A stretch of 64,000 nt of DNA from Ciona savignyi. Taxonomy: Eukaryota; Chordata; Ascidiacea; Phlebobranchia; Cionidae. The translations under genes and the position numbers were made by a program. Positions 23,301-35,299 of the stretch are shown one piece after another. The stretch covers positions 141,360 to 205,359 of the forward strand of contig CH002917.1 in assembly GCA_000149265.1 (NCBI GenBank). The letters run 5' to 3'. Below the pieces are notes generated by a model that saw nothing but the letters and a program-made list of their open reading frames with translations, had not been told where the DNA came from and made no database searches. The stretch's first letter is position 1, and every line of letters starts with the position of its first letter.

Positions 23301-23394
23301 CCTGTTGAACGGTATTTAGGCATATCCTATATTACTTACTTGTAGAAGCTTCAGCAGAAAAAAGATAAATCATCAACACGAAAACGAGAATCAT
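20330..23394 (-). CDS. Secreted protein with LamG/ConA-like C-terminal domain, 363 aa, three exons
   Basis: Exons 23394-23340, 23216-22941 and 21090-20330 (TAG) join in phase (1092 nt). Exon 1 is almost only a signal peptide (MILVFVLMIYLFSAEAS). Exon 2 (residues 19-110) encodes a domain I do not recognise, rich in Tyr/Trp (KWNIKIDYDLCLSF, YYHFILQLERTD). Exon 3 looks like a LamG-like jelly-roll domain: HRYLVFNND, a VFVAYMID strand, WNILSVQWN, SVWYNGKLL, and the closing helix EYHQHLVNKWGV near residues 343-356, typical of concanavalin-A-like sandwich modules. It is presumably extracellular; ligand and role are unknown. The left edge of the large duplication (21,217) falls inside intron 2, so only this copy keeps exon 3. 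Confidence 0.82.
21876..22304. repeat. Large inverted repeat, arms of about 156 bp
   Basis: Left arm 21876-22031 and right arm 22148-22304 are nearly perfect reverse complements (CAGTTTTTGCATTTTTTATT outward, CCTTCCGA inward). The 116-base loop contains a second perfect 16-bp inverted pair, GGGATAAACATGCCAA at 22033-22048 with its complement at 22077-22092. It is a foldback element or a recombined pair of elements. Confidence 0.9.
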
Positions 23395-24177
23395 GTTTCA
23401 CTCTAATTTTCGTAATGTAGAATACTTCAAATTTACAATTGCTTTTGTCTACCTATGTTGCAATATACATTACCTTGCTATACATATAACTTTGAAATAC
23501 ATTATGAAAATAACTATGCCTTACTTTAAAATGTAGGTTAGATGATGACACAGCATTCAATATCCTGCTTTCTTCTGCGTAAATTTGATTGTCTACGTCC
23601 TATATGGTATCCCGCTTTTGGATAGCAGCGTAGGATATTTATGTTTATCGTCATGAAAGGAAAAATGCATTGGTCGTTTAACACTAGGACAATCATCAGG
23701 TAAGGTACGTCAATCAATATCCCGATTTATTCCATGTACTTTTTTATCTTCTGCGTCATCCTTCTGCATTTATTTGGATGGTTACGGTATAAAGATTGCG
23801 CTTTAGGATAGGAAAATAGGATAATAATGTTTATTATCTAATCAGGCTACAACTTACAGGAATCCTAACTGGCATACTGGCATTTTGCAACAACCTTAAA
23901 TTTTCAAAAAACCCAAAGGAAATTCCCGCTTTCGGAATAATGTGAAAAAGAGGCCTGCGTATTTTTTAGCACTTTCGGCTTTATCGCCGATATTTCCAGT
24001 TTATACAGGAATATTTACTTCAAATTTCTAAGAAATTAAAAGATGTACAAAACAAATCAGAAAAAATAAATAAATTTTACAGGACCCAGTGAAATTCCCC
24101 AAAATAGAATATACCTAAGCAAATATAAATAAAAATCTTATGAAGCGTATAAATGAGGTGGCAACACTAAGCTAAAT

Positions 24178-24545
24178 ATGAATTAAAAAATACGAAAAAA
24201 AGATCCGCATGCCCCAAACCTATTTTTAAAGTTTTTCTGGGAAATTCCAATTTATTAAAACTTCACTGAAACTAGTGATCAGTCACATTTACGCTTTATA
24301 TAACAAGGAAGAAAATATCCAATCGAGTTAAATTTTCTGATAGTGTTAGATATTATGGTAAATCTACAGAGGGGCATTCTGGGTAATTTGTGTCAGGCTA
24401 ATTCCCCTGAGACCCAATAATACAAGCACGACTGCTGTTTTGCGAATGTTTGGCACCATAGTTGTTCTATAACAGCCGAAATTTCGGAACTGGTAAGGAT
24501 TATTTACTCTATATTTTAAGGAAAGTTGTAGGTGTATAAAATAAA
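24178..24545 (+). repeat. Dispersed ~380-bp repeat, copy 2
   Basis: Second copy of the element at 19106-19500, with the same ACTAGTGATCAGTCACATTT core. The equivalent place in the second large unit (51820-51960) keeps only its 3' part. Confidence 0.7.
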
Positions 24546-25547
24546 CTGTTTTTGTTCTCGTTTTTTAACCAACTTGAACACTTTATTCGTAAAACATGGA
24601 TATTAAGTTTGGATTGGTAACTCGGAAACTCATTAGTTTCTGCTTGCAGAAACAAACGTTATACAGTTTATATAAGATATACCGAGGGTGATGAGGTAGC
24701 CGGGAAACCCGATCGTTTCTGTATGCAGAAAAAAACATACCGTATACACAACAGGGTTTTTAAAAGTAAGAGTGGAAAACACGTGATACTGGAGCCAAAA
24801 AGCACCTAGAACCAGTTTTTTGTATTAAATCTTAAAATTGATTTGCATTTTTGTTATATAATCCTACTATGAATATCTTGTAGTAATGTAATTTAATCGC
24901 AAAATGAACATTAAAGCCTGTGTGGAAAAGTAATTTAATAGTAGATGTTCTCCGAAAATCGAGGGAAACATATTGATTTTACATTTTTTCTTCTAAATAA
25001 AAGATTGCTTTGACCCACCTTTAACCGATTATCAGAAAATCCACGGAAACAAACACAATCTATTGAACAGTTAGATCGTCTTTATTATGGTGTATATTTC
25101 TGCACAAAACAACATTCACAAAAACCCCACTGCACATTAGTCACATGTTATTCAGATGTGTCTGTCTTTATGGTCCAGATCGTGAGATTATTTGGAGATG
25201 CCGGATCTTCATCAAAAATCCGACTTGATTAAAACCAACAACTAGCTATATTAACTTACAGTAATACTCTAATTTTACGGCATATAGATGTTAAGTCTTC
25301 TTATGTATATTCCGTAACGAGCATGACTGCGAGTGCGGCATCTGCTACTCTGACACGGTAAGGTGGCAAATATATCGTTACGTTAGCAGACACTGCCACG
25401 TATGGGATTAAGGAAACTAACCAAGACATCGTGCTATGCGCTACAAATACTCTACCAACTAAGCTTATTATGGGTCCCATTTGGAAAAATGGGACACATA
25501 TTGTTTTTGTCCGTTTTTTTTTTCTTTTTTTTTCGTCAAACGCTTGA
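24546..25547. other. Intergenic, partly tRNA-derived repeat
   Basis: No gene seen. At 25365-25470 the minus strand reads like a decayed tRNA (TTAGTTGGTAGAG resembles an A box), repeated at about 52437-52542 in the second unit. The rest is AT-rich and featureless to me. Confidence 0.4.
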
Positions 25548-26900
25548 CAGGCATGGCTTGTGGCAACGACATCTACCAGAAGGGTAATGGAATCGCAATA
25601 AAACTTTGTCTTGTGTTAGATCACATGGTCTAGATGTGCACGGATCAAAATTTTGCGGAATATACTGAGGGGAATTCCCCTGGGAGGTGAAAAACCAAAA
25701 CGGTATCTTTTTTTTAAAAAATAGCTTTCTTGGGCATAGCGCTTGAACGGCTAATCCAATTTTAATTAAATTTGGTAAACTGTAAGGGCATCAGCCACTG
25801 ATATACCATTTACAAGAATTAAAAAAAATTACCCAGGAAAATACCCTAAAAATAAGATTTTGTTTTCAAATCATGATTGTGGCAGGCATTGGTTGTGGTA
25901 CCGACATCTACCAGAAGGAGTAATGGAATTGCAATAAAACTTTGTCATTTGTTAGACAACATGGTCTAGATATGCAGAAACCAATATTATTGGTAATATA
26001 CTCAGGAGAATTCCCCTGGTAGGTGAAAAACCAAAACGGTATTTTTTTTAAAAAAAAGAGCGTTTTTGGGCAGAGCGCTTAAACGGCTACTCCAATTTCA
26101 TTTAAATTTGGTAAACTGTAAGTGCATTAGCCAATGATATAACACTTAAAAGAATTTAAAAAATTACATAGGGAAATACCCTAAAAATAAGATTTTGTTT
26201 TCAAATCATGATTGTGACAGGCATGGGTTGTGGCACCGACATCTACCAGAAGGAGTAATGGAATTACAATAAAACTTTGTTATTTGTTAGACAACATGGT
26301 CTAGATATGCAGAAATCAAAACTGTTGGTAATATACCCAGGGGAATTCCCCTGGAAGGTGAAAAACCAAAACGGTATTTTTTTTAAACTAGCTTTTTTGG
26401 GCAGAGCTCTTAAACGGCTACTCCAATTTCATTTCAATTTGGTAAACTGTAAGTGCATTAGCCAATGATATAACACTTAAAAAATTTAAAAAATTACCTA
26501 AGAAAATACCCTAGAAAATAAGATTTTGTTTTCAAATCATGATTGTGACAGGCATGGGTTGTGGCACCGACATCTACCAGAAGGAGTAATGGAATTACAT
26601 TGAAACTTTGTAATTTGTTAGAAAACATGGTCTAGATATGCAGAAACCAAAATTTTGGGTAATATACCCAGGGGATTTCCCCTGGGAGGTAAAAAAACAA
26701 ATCGGAATTTTTTTAAATTAGGTTTTTGGGGCATAGCGCTTATACGGCCAAAATGTTCCCTATCCGCCTTATTGAGCAAAAAGAAAAAGGGAACATAGGG
26801 AAATACCCTAAAAATTATGATTTGTTTTAAACCATGATTGTTACAGGCATGCTATATCGCTTCGAAATCTCCAACAAGGAGTCGCCAAAGCGGATTAAAA
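25548..26900 (+). repeat. Tandem array of a ~333-bp unit, about four copies
   Basis: Copies begin with ACAGGCATG.. near 25548, 25881, 26216, 26546 and a degenerate one at 26845 (spacing 333, 335, 330, 298). Each has GACATCTACCAGAAGG, GTTAGACAACATGG, CCAGGGGAATTCCCCTGG and CCAAAACGG. The CCAGGGGAATTCCCCTGG segment is itself a palindrome. The array is absent from the corresponding place in the second large unit (about 52540). Confidence 0.9.
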
Positions 26901-27788
26901 CTGATTGTTAGATTATCTAACAAACATCTAACTTAGATAACATAACTTAGATATGTTAAGCAGAAATTTATGTACTAAACCCAGGGGAATTCTCCGAAAT
27001 AATGAAAAACTCAATCGGGCTGTTTCGGGAATTTACCTTCCCTTTACCAAAGCGCTTGACAAGAGGCTTAAATTTAAAACATTTGTGGTAAAATGTTCGT
27101 AAATCGAACACGCTTTTTCTTTTTTTTAACTACACATGGAAAAAAAGTTTGGTTTAATAACTATGGGACCCATGCGTTTATGCTTGCAGAAACAAAACTA
27201 TGACAGTCCGGTTAAAAATTTCAGGAATATTACATAACATGGATCTGACGTGCACATATCTGACAATAACATATATTGTGTAATGAACATTAATAACAAG
27301 ATCGGGACCCATGCGCTTATGCTTGCAGAAACAAACTACTAACCCGGTGTATAAAATACAAATTGTGGTTAGGGACCCTGCTCGCATATATATATCATAC
27401 AAAATGTGTTTTACAAAATAATAGTGGTTTTAAAACACGTGGTTGACACTCTCTAGTCTAACTTTAACTCTAAAACTCAGCGAGAAGTTTTCTAACCCAA
27501 CTATCAACAACACTGATGTTATGCATACAGCCATCGATTGGATTCTATTAACAATTAAAAAATGATGCAATATTTCTCCTTTATTGCCGTATCGGAAATG
27601 ACGAACCAACCGTATGTAACCATCTTCATTGTCATTGTCCTATGCACGACTGAATCATTTCAGTGGCTTTTAAGTACAGTTTGCTGAGATGGAAGTTACT
27701 ATATTTATGTGTGTTTTTTCTATATTACTATAAAGAATAAATAGTAATTAATAACATACGTGAACCTTAGTACTAAAAAAACCTAGCT

Positions 27789-27945
27789 TTGCATGGTTAG
27801 GTGGCACATATAGCGTAACGGTAGCAATGAAACCCTGTCACGCATAATATTTAAACTTTAACCAGGCTATGTTCGTTCAGCTACCATGACTCCAAGCCGA
27901 TTAGCCTGAGGTCGTGGGTTCAAATCCCATTCGTGGCATTCTGCT
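27789..27945 (+). repeat. tRNA-derived repeat (tRNA-like T arm)
   Basis: TAGCGTAACGGTAGCA resembles an A box and GTGGGTTCAAATCCCAT forms a T-arm stem with a TTCAAAT loop. The rest cannot be folded into a standard cloverleaf, so it is a SINE-like or pseudo-tRNA sequence, not a functional tRNA. A copy lies at about 52875-53030. Confidence 0.45.
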
Positions 27946-28573
27946 ACCGCCACGCTATATAAATCATTTTATCATGTAAAGCAAGCAGATACGTTATTCG
28001 TGGTGACGTCCGTTACAAACTGTATACAATACATTAATACAGATTCCGTTATCGCTACCTATGAGGCGGCCAGGGCTTATATGGTATATAAGATATACAT
28101 GGTGTATACCGATGATTGCCACCTTAGAATGCATAATATAAGAACATTCGTTAACCAAACAATTTTTGACACTTCCTAAAGTTCATTGCGAAAGTTAAAT
28201 AACCTTTGTCCTTAATGTTTGCTTGGCACAGCCGACTCTAAAAGTTTGGTGTCAAATAACAAATATCCAGAAATAGTTACCTACACCGCATAAGAGAACC
28301 GAACTGAGTTGTGTGCCCAACTAACAAGCGGATTGAGTTTAGGTCGAACTAAAGCTAGATAGTAAAGCAGCCACATACATTGCGATATATAAATTGTTCC
28401 TGTTGTCAAAATTCAGTAAATTGTGCGGTTTTTTGCTTAAAACTAGTGCTTTAAAGTTAATACGTAAAAGTTAGGCTAATACGACGTAATTAGTAAAATT
28501 AGGCTAATACGACGTAGGAAGTGGTGCGATTCGACGCAAATATTACATCATTCGCTATTGTGAAACTTGTAAA

Positions 28574-28680
28574 TGACGTCACAGCATTGTTACTGGTCTC
28601 TTGTTTCTGATGCAACTTTGAGTAACAATGACGTCAGAGTGACGTCGGGTTTCGCAATATTGCTCAGTAGGTTATAAATA
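28574..28680 (+). promoter_or_regulatory. P450 A promoter: two CRE sites and TATA box
   Basis: Two perfect CREs TGACGTCA (28574-28581, 28629-28636), a near-CRE TGACGTCG (28640-28647) and TATAAATA (28673-28680) lie in a row 280-390 bases before the ATG. CREB/ATF-type bZIP factors bind this palindrome. The layout is the same in front of copy C. Confidence 0.6.
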
Positions 28681-28959
28681 AGAAGCGAAACTACAGCTTT
28701 GCCATAATGTCCAGTGCTTTGATAATAATATACGTAGAAAGCTACATTGCATGGACGGTTTATAGCTTATTATCAGCATTAAGTTTGTTTAATTATGATA
28801 ACATTCTTATTTAATAGGTAAATACAACAGAAGTATGTACATTTGTGCATTGCTAGTCAATAAGAGCAGCAGCAAATCATTTAAGCCCAATAACCGTCAG
28901 TATATTGTTACCGTTCAAATATTGAATTGTATTGTTCTTAGAAACCGTCAAAGATCAAC

Positions 28960-31900
28960 ATGCTGCAACGTATGTTAAATGAAATAAATGTGAGCACAAG
29001 TTTTATATTCCTAACTGTTTTTCTGGGGTTTGTACTACTGGTACCGAAGACCGAAGAATTTTCCACCTGGGCCTTCGCGGTATCCCATTCTTGGGGTGTT
29101 CTACCGTTTCTTGGCAATTATCCTGAGCGCAAAATGCGCAAATGGAGCAACAAGTATGGACCCGTAATGTCTGTACGAATGGGGAGGCAAGATTGGGTGG
29201 TGCTTGGAGATCATGAAACCATACAGCAGGTTGGTTGACCTTTTTGTATTACTTTTGGCTTCACGGTACTCGGGCTAATCACGCTTGAGCTATACTAATC
29301 TAGCAAACATAGCTTTGGTTAGTATTATAAGCTGATGCGCGAGCCTATACACATATTTAAATAAACAACGCCTCAGCGCGACGTGTTTTTTGTAATCGTG
29401 CTAAAGTTCGAAACCATAATGGGCTCGTCGCCAAGACTGTTTTATACAGAATTGGTAGGTGTATCCGGTCGAGTGAACAATGCGGTAACTTGACTGTACG
29501 GCGTACGCTACTAGATGCTGTATATGTGACCTTAACACACTGCCGCCGTCATGCACAAGCTCGCGAACAGTTTCCTTCTTATAAGCTGACCTTCCCGACT
29601 AGGTGCGGGCTGATGGCACCTGTCAGTATGTATGACTTATTCTCTTATTTAGAGTTTGAAATAACGCATTGTTCAAAATTTCATGAAAAAATTCGAAAAT
29701 AACACGGGAACGAAATGTTCTTGTAAATGACGGTTTCAAAGCAAAAATATACGTACAACTAAATGATCACAAATTTACCCTAACAGGAGCCAAAATACGC
29801 CATATACATCTCAGCAATTACTGATAATTTCAAAACATTCCAACTAAAACTATCAATGGCTGATTAACTCACAAAAATAAGCAGGCGGTAAAAACGACCG
29901 TTTTATACTTTGGTGAACTGGTGGGGGAAAAGTGAATACAATAGCGATCTTATTGCGTCGTGACATCGATATAAATATGTGCAATAATGGCCGCGGTTAG
30001 TCTTATATGACGGTTCATGAGCATGTTTATCCCCGTGAATGGGAAACCACGTGGGTTAACACACGGGCAATCGTCAGATCACCTCGCGCCCACCGTCGAC
30101 TCACAGGAACTGTTGCCATGTGTTGTGTATTATAGACACGTTCCTTCAACTTAGTAGAACCCATCAATCCGTTCAGGCAATGTCCGTCAAATGCCTTTCA
30201 ATGACACAACCGACTAGCTATCGACCAGTTTCGTACCTACGACCTCGTACCTACAACCCTTCGGCTGAAAGGAAACGCACTAAACCACCAGAGCAACCGG
30301 GCGCACATTTTTGCTCGCTCGCGGATTAATTTAATTGGTATAAATATAATCTACATTAATTAACACAAGTTATATTACATTATCAAATAGGGGTTGGTAA
30401 AACAAGGCAACGCGTTTTCCGGAAGACCTTCAATAGCTACCATTGATCAAATAACTGAAGGACACGGCGTACTCTTTATAGATTATAATGACCATTGGAA
30501 AAGACAACGCAGATTTGGCCTTTCTACTCTTAGAGGGTAAGCAACAGGGTGATGGTACTGGGTTAGAATTAGTTTTCACATCTTCAGTAAAAAGTTTCCC
30601 TTCTTCTTTTTTCTCAATTAGTGCTCTTAGATCCAAACTGAAGGGGTTAAGATTAGGTTAAAGTTAGTTGGGGTTGATATAGGATTAAAATAGTTTCCAT
30701 AGTTTCAGTGAGTATTCCCCACCTACCCTCCTTTTAGTGCTGCCCAATGTTAAACTTCTCTTATTACAAAATTGTTTTAAAGTTTCGGAGTTGGTAAAAG
30801 AAGCATGGAAGATCGTATTACAGAGGAAGTGGCTTATTTGAACGATGCAATCCGCACCCACGACGGCAAAGCATTTGATATACAAGTATGTTTAGGTATT
30901 AGTCGTTTGACATGATTTACTGGACCCAAAACATGCAACATAAATTTGCCCAATTATTTAATAACAGCATACGACATAACCCAACACAGGAACGGGGAAA
31001 GACGACAAACGAACAGTTGTTAAAACATGACATTAATAAATGAAAAGAAATATTTAATATATCGGACTTGCCAAACTTAAACTGGATTCGTACGACGATA
31101 TTGGTGTTACATTCTAATTCGGTGTCATATGTTTTTACACATAGAGTATCCTGAGCAATGCAGTCTCAAACAACATTTGTAGCATCGTCATGGGAAGACG
31201 ATTCGACTACGACGATGAACGGTTCAAGGAGATAATGGGAAGATTAGCAAGGGGGTACATAACTTTACTTTCTGTGTGTTTTGCAGGCGCAGTTAATCAT
31301 TTCAATGGTATTTTTAGGTTCAACGACCCAGAAGCAAGCTTTGTTCTGCAGATATTAATATTCATGCCAGCTTTAATCAATTTCCCATACTTTTCACGAA
31401 TTAATGGAGAACTGATGGAAGATGTACGCGTCATATTAAGTAAGGCGGAAAATGGATCGATTAACCCAGTAATAAAAGAACACTCTTTCCAGAGCTACTG
31501 CGAGAAATAGTGGAAGAACACAAAGCTTCATATGAACAAGACAACCATAGAGATTTTATTGACGCGTTCCTAGGCGAACAGAAAGCTGAAAACGGAGCAA
31601 AAACCTTCACGGTTTATAAATTTCTACATATTAGGACATTTATTAAGTCGGCCACACGAATGTTCAAAGTTTTACGTATTTTTTATGTTTTTATTCGGTA
31701 GGTTTGGCGATCACTTCTTAATGTACCTACATGATATAATTGATTGAATTATGGAGTTGTTTTAAAGACCGTCGTTTTGCAGCCTTTTTCCGTTTCCAAT
31801 TTTTATCAAAGGTTTTTAAACTATATAACGCTTTGTCTAATCATTTATAATCACAGGATACGCAGTTGTTGCAATATGTTCGTGATTTATTTGTTGCTGG

Positions 31901-33100
31901 GACAGAAACAACAACGAGCACTGTCAGATGGTCTCTACTCTGTTTAATTCACAACCCCGAGACACAGGAAAAGCTACGTAAAGAAATATTTGAAGTTCTA
32001 GGTACGCAATTCTGTTATTTTTATTTAAAATATGTTAAATTTTATTCAATATATGTTGGTTTGTCCGAATAGCTTGGTGAATTAGTGCTGGTCTAGTCAG
32101 CTGTATCTTTGGGTAAAGCACTTAACGGACATTGCCGAAACCCAGTTTATTAATGAGTTCAACGAAAATTAAAAAAACATAATAGCAATCATACACAACA
32201 AAAATGCAATAGCTCTGATAACTTGGCATTGTAGTCTGACGATTACTTATTTGAGAACGCACCCTAACGTAATCGTGAGGTGATATGACGATTGTCCGTG
32301 TGATAACTCCACTTTTGTTTTTGTATTCACGGGATAAACATAATTATTCTAAATAACAACAAAACTTTTCGTATCAGGCCCGGAAAAAATTCCAGCATTT
32401 GAGAACAAATCAAAGATGCCATATACGAGCGCGTTTATCCAGGAAATTTATAGATACCGTACCCTTGTGCCTTTAAGTGTAACCCATATGACAAACGAAG
32501 ATGCTCATATCAGTGGATATACCATTCCAAAAGGAACCACGGTAGATCCTTCTAATATATATAAAGTTTGTCTAAATTATTTTTTACCGAGTCAAGTTTG
32601 GAAACTATGATTGACTAGTCACTATGACCATTTTTCTTTAAGAGATGGTATATGTATCGGTCAGAATAATAAAAGTATTTAAACGGATTGTTGGAATATG
32701 TATTCGGACACAAAATAATGAAGTATTTAAAGAGATTGTTGGTAAATGTATTCGGACACAGAATAATAAGGTATTTAAACAGATTGCTCCAAATCTATGG
32801 GCTGTTCACAATGATCCTGAAGAATGGGACGAACCAAATAAGTTTAAACCTGAACGTCATCTCGATGCCGGTGGAAACTTTGTTCAATTGAAGCACGTGA
32901 TCCCATTCTCGGTTGGTCCACGTCATTGCTTGGGGGAACAACTGGCTCGAATGGAAGTCTTCATTTTCCTGGTTTCATTAGTTCAGAAGTTTGAATTTTT
33001 ACCGGATCCAAAAGCAACAGTTCTTCCAGATATTGAAAATGGTGCCAGTGGCGCAGCGTATGTCCCATTACCATTTAAAATTGTGGCAAAGGTTGTGTAG
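28960..33100 (+). CDS. Cytochrome P450, CYP2-clan, copy A (hinge disrupted)
   Basis: Nine exons: 28960-29229, 30391-30536, 30783-30885, 31145-31254, 31318-31439, 31493-31611, 31857-32001, 32378-32541 and 32783-33100 (TAG), 1497 nt. It is a microsomal mono-oxygenase by family: N-terminal anchor (SFIFLTVFL), WKRQRRF in helix C, AGTETT in helix I, EIYR (ExxR), PERH and the heme loop FSVGPRHCLG. Exon 1 has three +1 insertions relative to copy C (about 29022-29031, 29070-29078, 29090-29098). The frame recovers, but the PPGPRGIPFLG hinge is replaced by STWAFAVSHSWG. This could be a sequencing error in G/T runs or real damage. Introns 4 and 5 are only 63 and 53 bp. Substrate unknown. Confidence 0.9.
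30015..30304 (-). repeat. SINE in intron 1 of P450 A
   Basis: Reverse-oriented copy from catgtttatccccgtgaatg to the head at 30304. The homologous site in copy C (about 55075-55218) retains it with an internal deletion, so it was inserted before the large duplication. Confidence 0.75.
32068..32355 (+). repeat. SINE in intron 7 of P450 A
   Basis: Diverged forward copy (GGACATTGCCGAAACCCAG to a short ATTATTCTAAATA end). A matching copy occurs in intron 7 of copy C at 57066-57355. Confidence 0.65.
32645..32782 (+). repeat. Minisatellite next to the exon 9 acceptor of P450 A
   Basis: About three copies of a 45-57-bp unit (GTATTTAAACGGATTGTTGG then tgtattcggacacaaaataa) end exactly at the true acceptor, TATTTAAACAG before ATTGCTCC. 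Each unit repeats an acceptor-like TTTAAACRGATTG. Confidence 0.8.
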
Positions 33101-35299
33101 TATGTGTAATTACCACGTCTTTTTTTCAATTTTTACCAATGAATAGAGATATGACCAGGATAGATCTCTTTTATCGTCAGCAATTTTTATGTATACAGCA
33201 TAAATAATATAGAATTGGTGGACATTAATTATAAAATATCTGCAAATTTGTATGAATATATTGCATTCAATTATGACCAAATTATGCTGTAGAATGTATT
33301 GAAAGTTCTAATTATTTTATTGCTTGCTTATTTAAACATTTATGCCCGGCTTGTGAACAGTAATGAAAAATAGTTTTTAAACTTCAATTGCATTTGTATT
33401 TTTTTTACTGTGTAATTGCTTAAGAGACAATACGCAACCGTGTTTTATATATATACCACATAACTTAAAATGCAACTAACTAACCAACGAACCCAACAAA
33501 TTTATGAGATCACCGGTAGTAAACAAAATTCCGCAATATGAATAGATGTTAGAACTAAGAGCAATACATAGAATTACTGTTTCAGTGGCAGCTATAAAAT
33601 TAGATGTTTGTTGAGTTAATAGTTAAGACATGTCCAGGTTAACAACGAGCCTTAGTCTCCCACCACCGATTACCACAAATGATAAAATGATCATGGCGAG
33701 TCCCACAAATTAATACACAAACTAAAATGCTAAGGTCCGACAGATTATTATGCTGGGTTAGTGCGGCGCCTTTTAACCAAAAGTTTGGTATGAAACTGGT
33801 CTTTAGTTTGTCGTTTGTGTCCTAAAGCAAGGCACTTAATGGACATGAATTTAGCGGATTAATGGGTTCTACCAAATTGGAGGAATATGGGAATCATACA
33901 CAACACACTGCAATAGCTCCGGTAACCCGATGATGTGTTGATCCTCTGCTCTTTCATTCACGGGAATAAATATGAGCAAACAACACTAGACACTTCCTAA
34001 CCGATCTTCACGAAAGTTAAATAACCTTTGTCATTAGTGTTTGTATTGGTGTAAGAAAACAAATATCTAGAAATAGTCACCTACTGCGGCGCTCTAAGGT
34101 CACGACGTCTCGCTCTAATCAGAACTTAAACAGAATGACAGTACTTAATCCATATAACAAGTAATTATTCAGAGTAAACAAATACTTAATCAGGGTAATC
34201 AGACCCTTGATCCTAACTCTAGAATCCTAACTTCTACACAAGTAACGGAGTTTATTCGCTTTGGGGGTTAAGTAGTGCCTTTAATTTGTCAATAACAAAA
34301 AGATAATTCACAAGAAATCAATATTCGAAAATATCAGAACTTTTGGTAACGAGGCTTGTTACGTCACGATACAGATACTTTATCCTTCTTCCTGAACTAC
34401 CTGGCGAGCGTCTTTTGGCACGCAATCAGTATATAGATTTTTTTGACTGAGCCAAGTTCCGAACCCATGATCGGCTCGTCACCAGGACAGTTTTTTTTAT
34501 AAGAGACGGTATATGTCTCGGTAGCGTTAACCATTCGGCCACACGACCGTACCGATCAGTACATAGTTTGTAACGTTAGAGGCAGATTCCTGCACCTAGG
34601 CCGCATAAGAGAATTGGACTTATTATGTACCTAACCAATAAAAGGATTGATTTATTGCTGTTATCGAAAGTTTGTAAGTTGTGCAGTCATTGTTTACCTT
34701 ACAAATGACGATGCAACTTTGAGAAACAATGAAGTCATAGTGACAACGTGCAATGTTGCTTAGTATAAAAAAGAAGCGAAACTACAGCGATGCCATAATG
34801 TCCAGTGCTTTAGTAAAGCCACATTGCATGGAAGGTATATAGCTTATTGTAAGCATTAAGTTTACTTAGTGCGTCGCCTTTCAATCGAAAGTTTGCAGTT
34901 GAGAAACTGGTCGCTAGCTAGTCGGTTCAGTCCTTGGATAACGCACCTTACGGACATTGCTTAAATCCAGCGGATTAATGAGTTCTACCAAATTGAAGAA
35001 GCGTGTCTATTATATACAACGCACTGAAATAGCTCCGGTAACCCGACGATGGGCGCGAGGTGATCTCATGATTGCCCGTATGTTAACCCCCTAGGTTTTG
35101 CCATTAACGGGAATAAACATAAATATCCTATTCTATTTAACATATAAAACGGAAGTATATACATATGTGCATTTTTATAACGGTAAATTGCCATAGCCAA
35201 TAACAGTAGCAGCGAAACATTTAGGTCCAATCGTTGGCAGTATATATTAACCGTTGAAATATTGAATTGTATTTGTTTTAGAAACCGCCTAAAGCCAAC
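33101..35299. other. P450 A-B intergenic region
   Basis: No gene. Contains the A 3' flank, SINEs at about 33747-33975 (+) and 34862-35135 (+), and the B promoter. B has TATAAAAA at 34764, but the CRE positions read GAAGTCAT and GTGACAAC, so neither is intact. Confidence 0.6.

Noticed and set aside
25365-25470. tRNA gene on the minus strand
   Set aside because: The A-box-like TTAGTTGGTAGAG is present, but the T arm is broken; it is better explained as a tRNA-derived repeat.
27880-27945. Functional tRNA gene
   Set aside because: A T arm is present, but the acceptor stem and D arm cannot be placed at normal spacing, and a near-identical copy at 53 kb belongs to the duplicated block.
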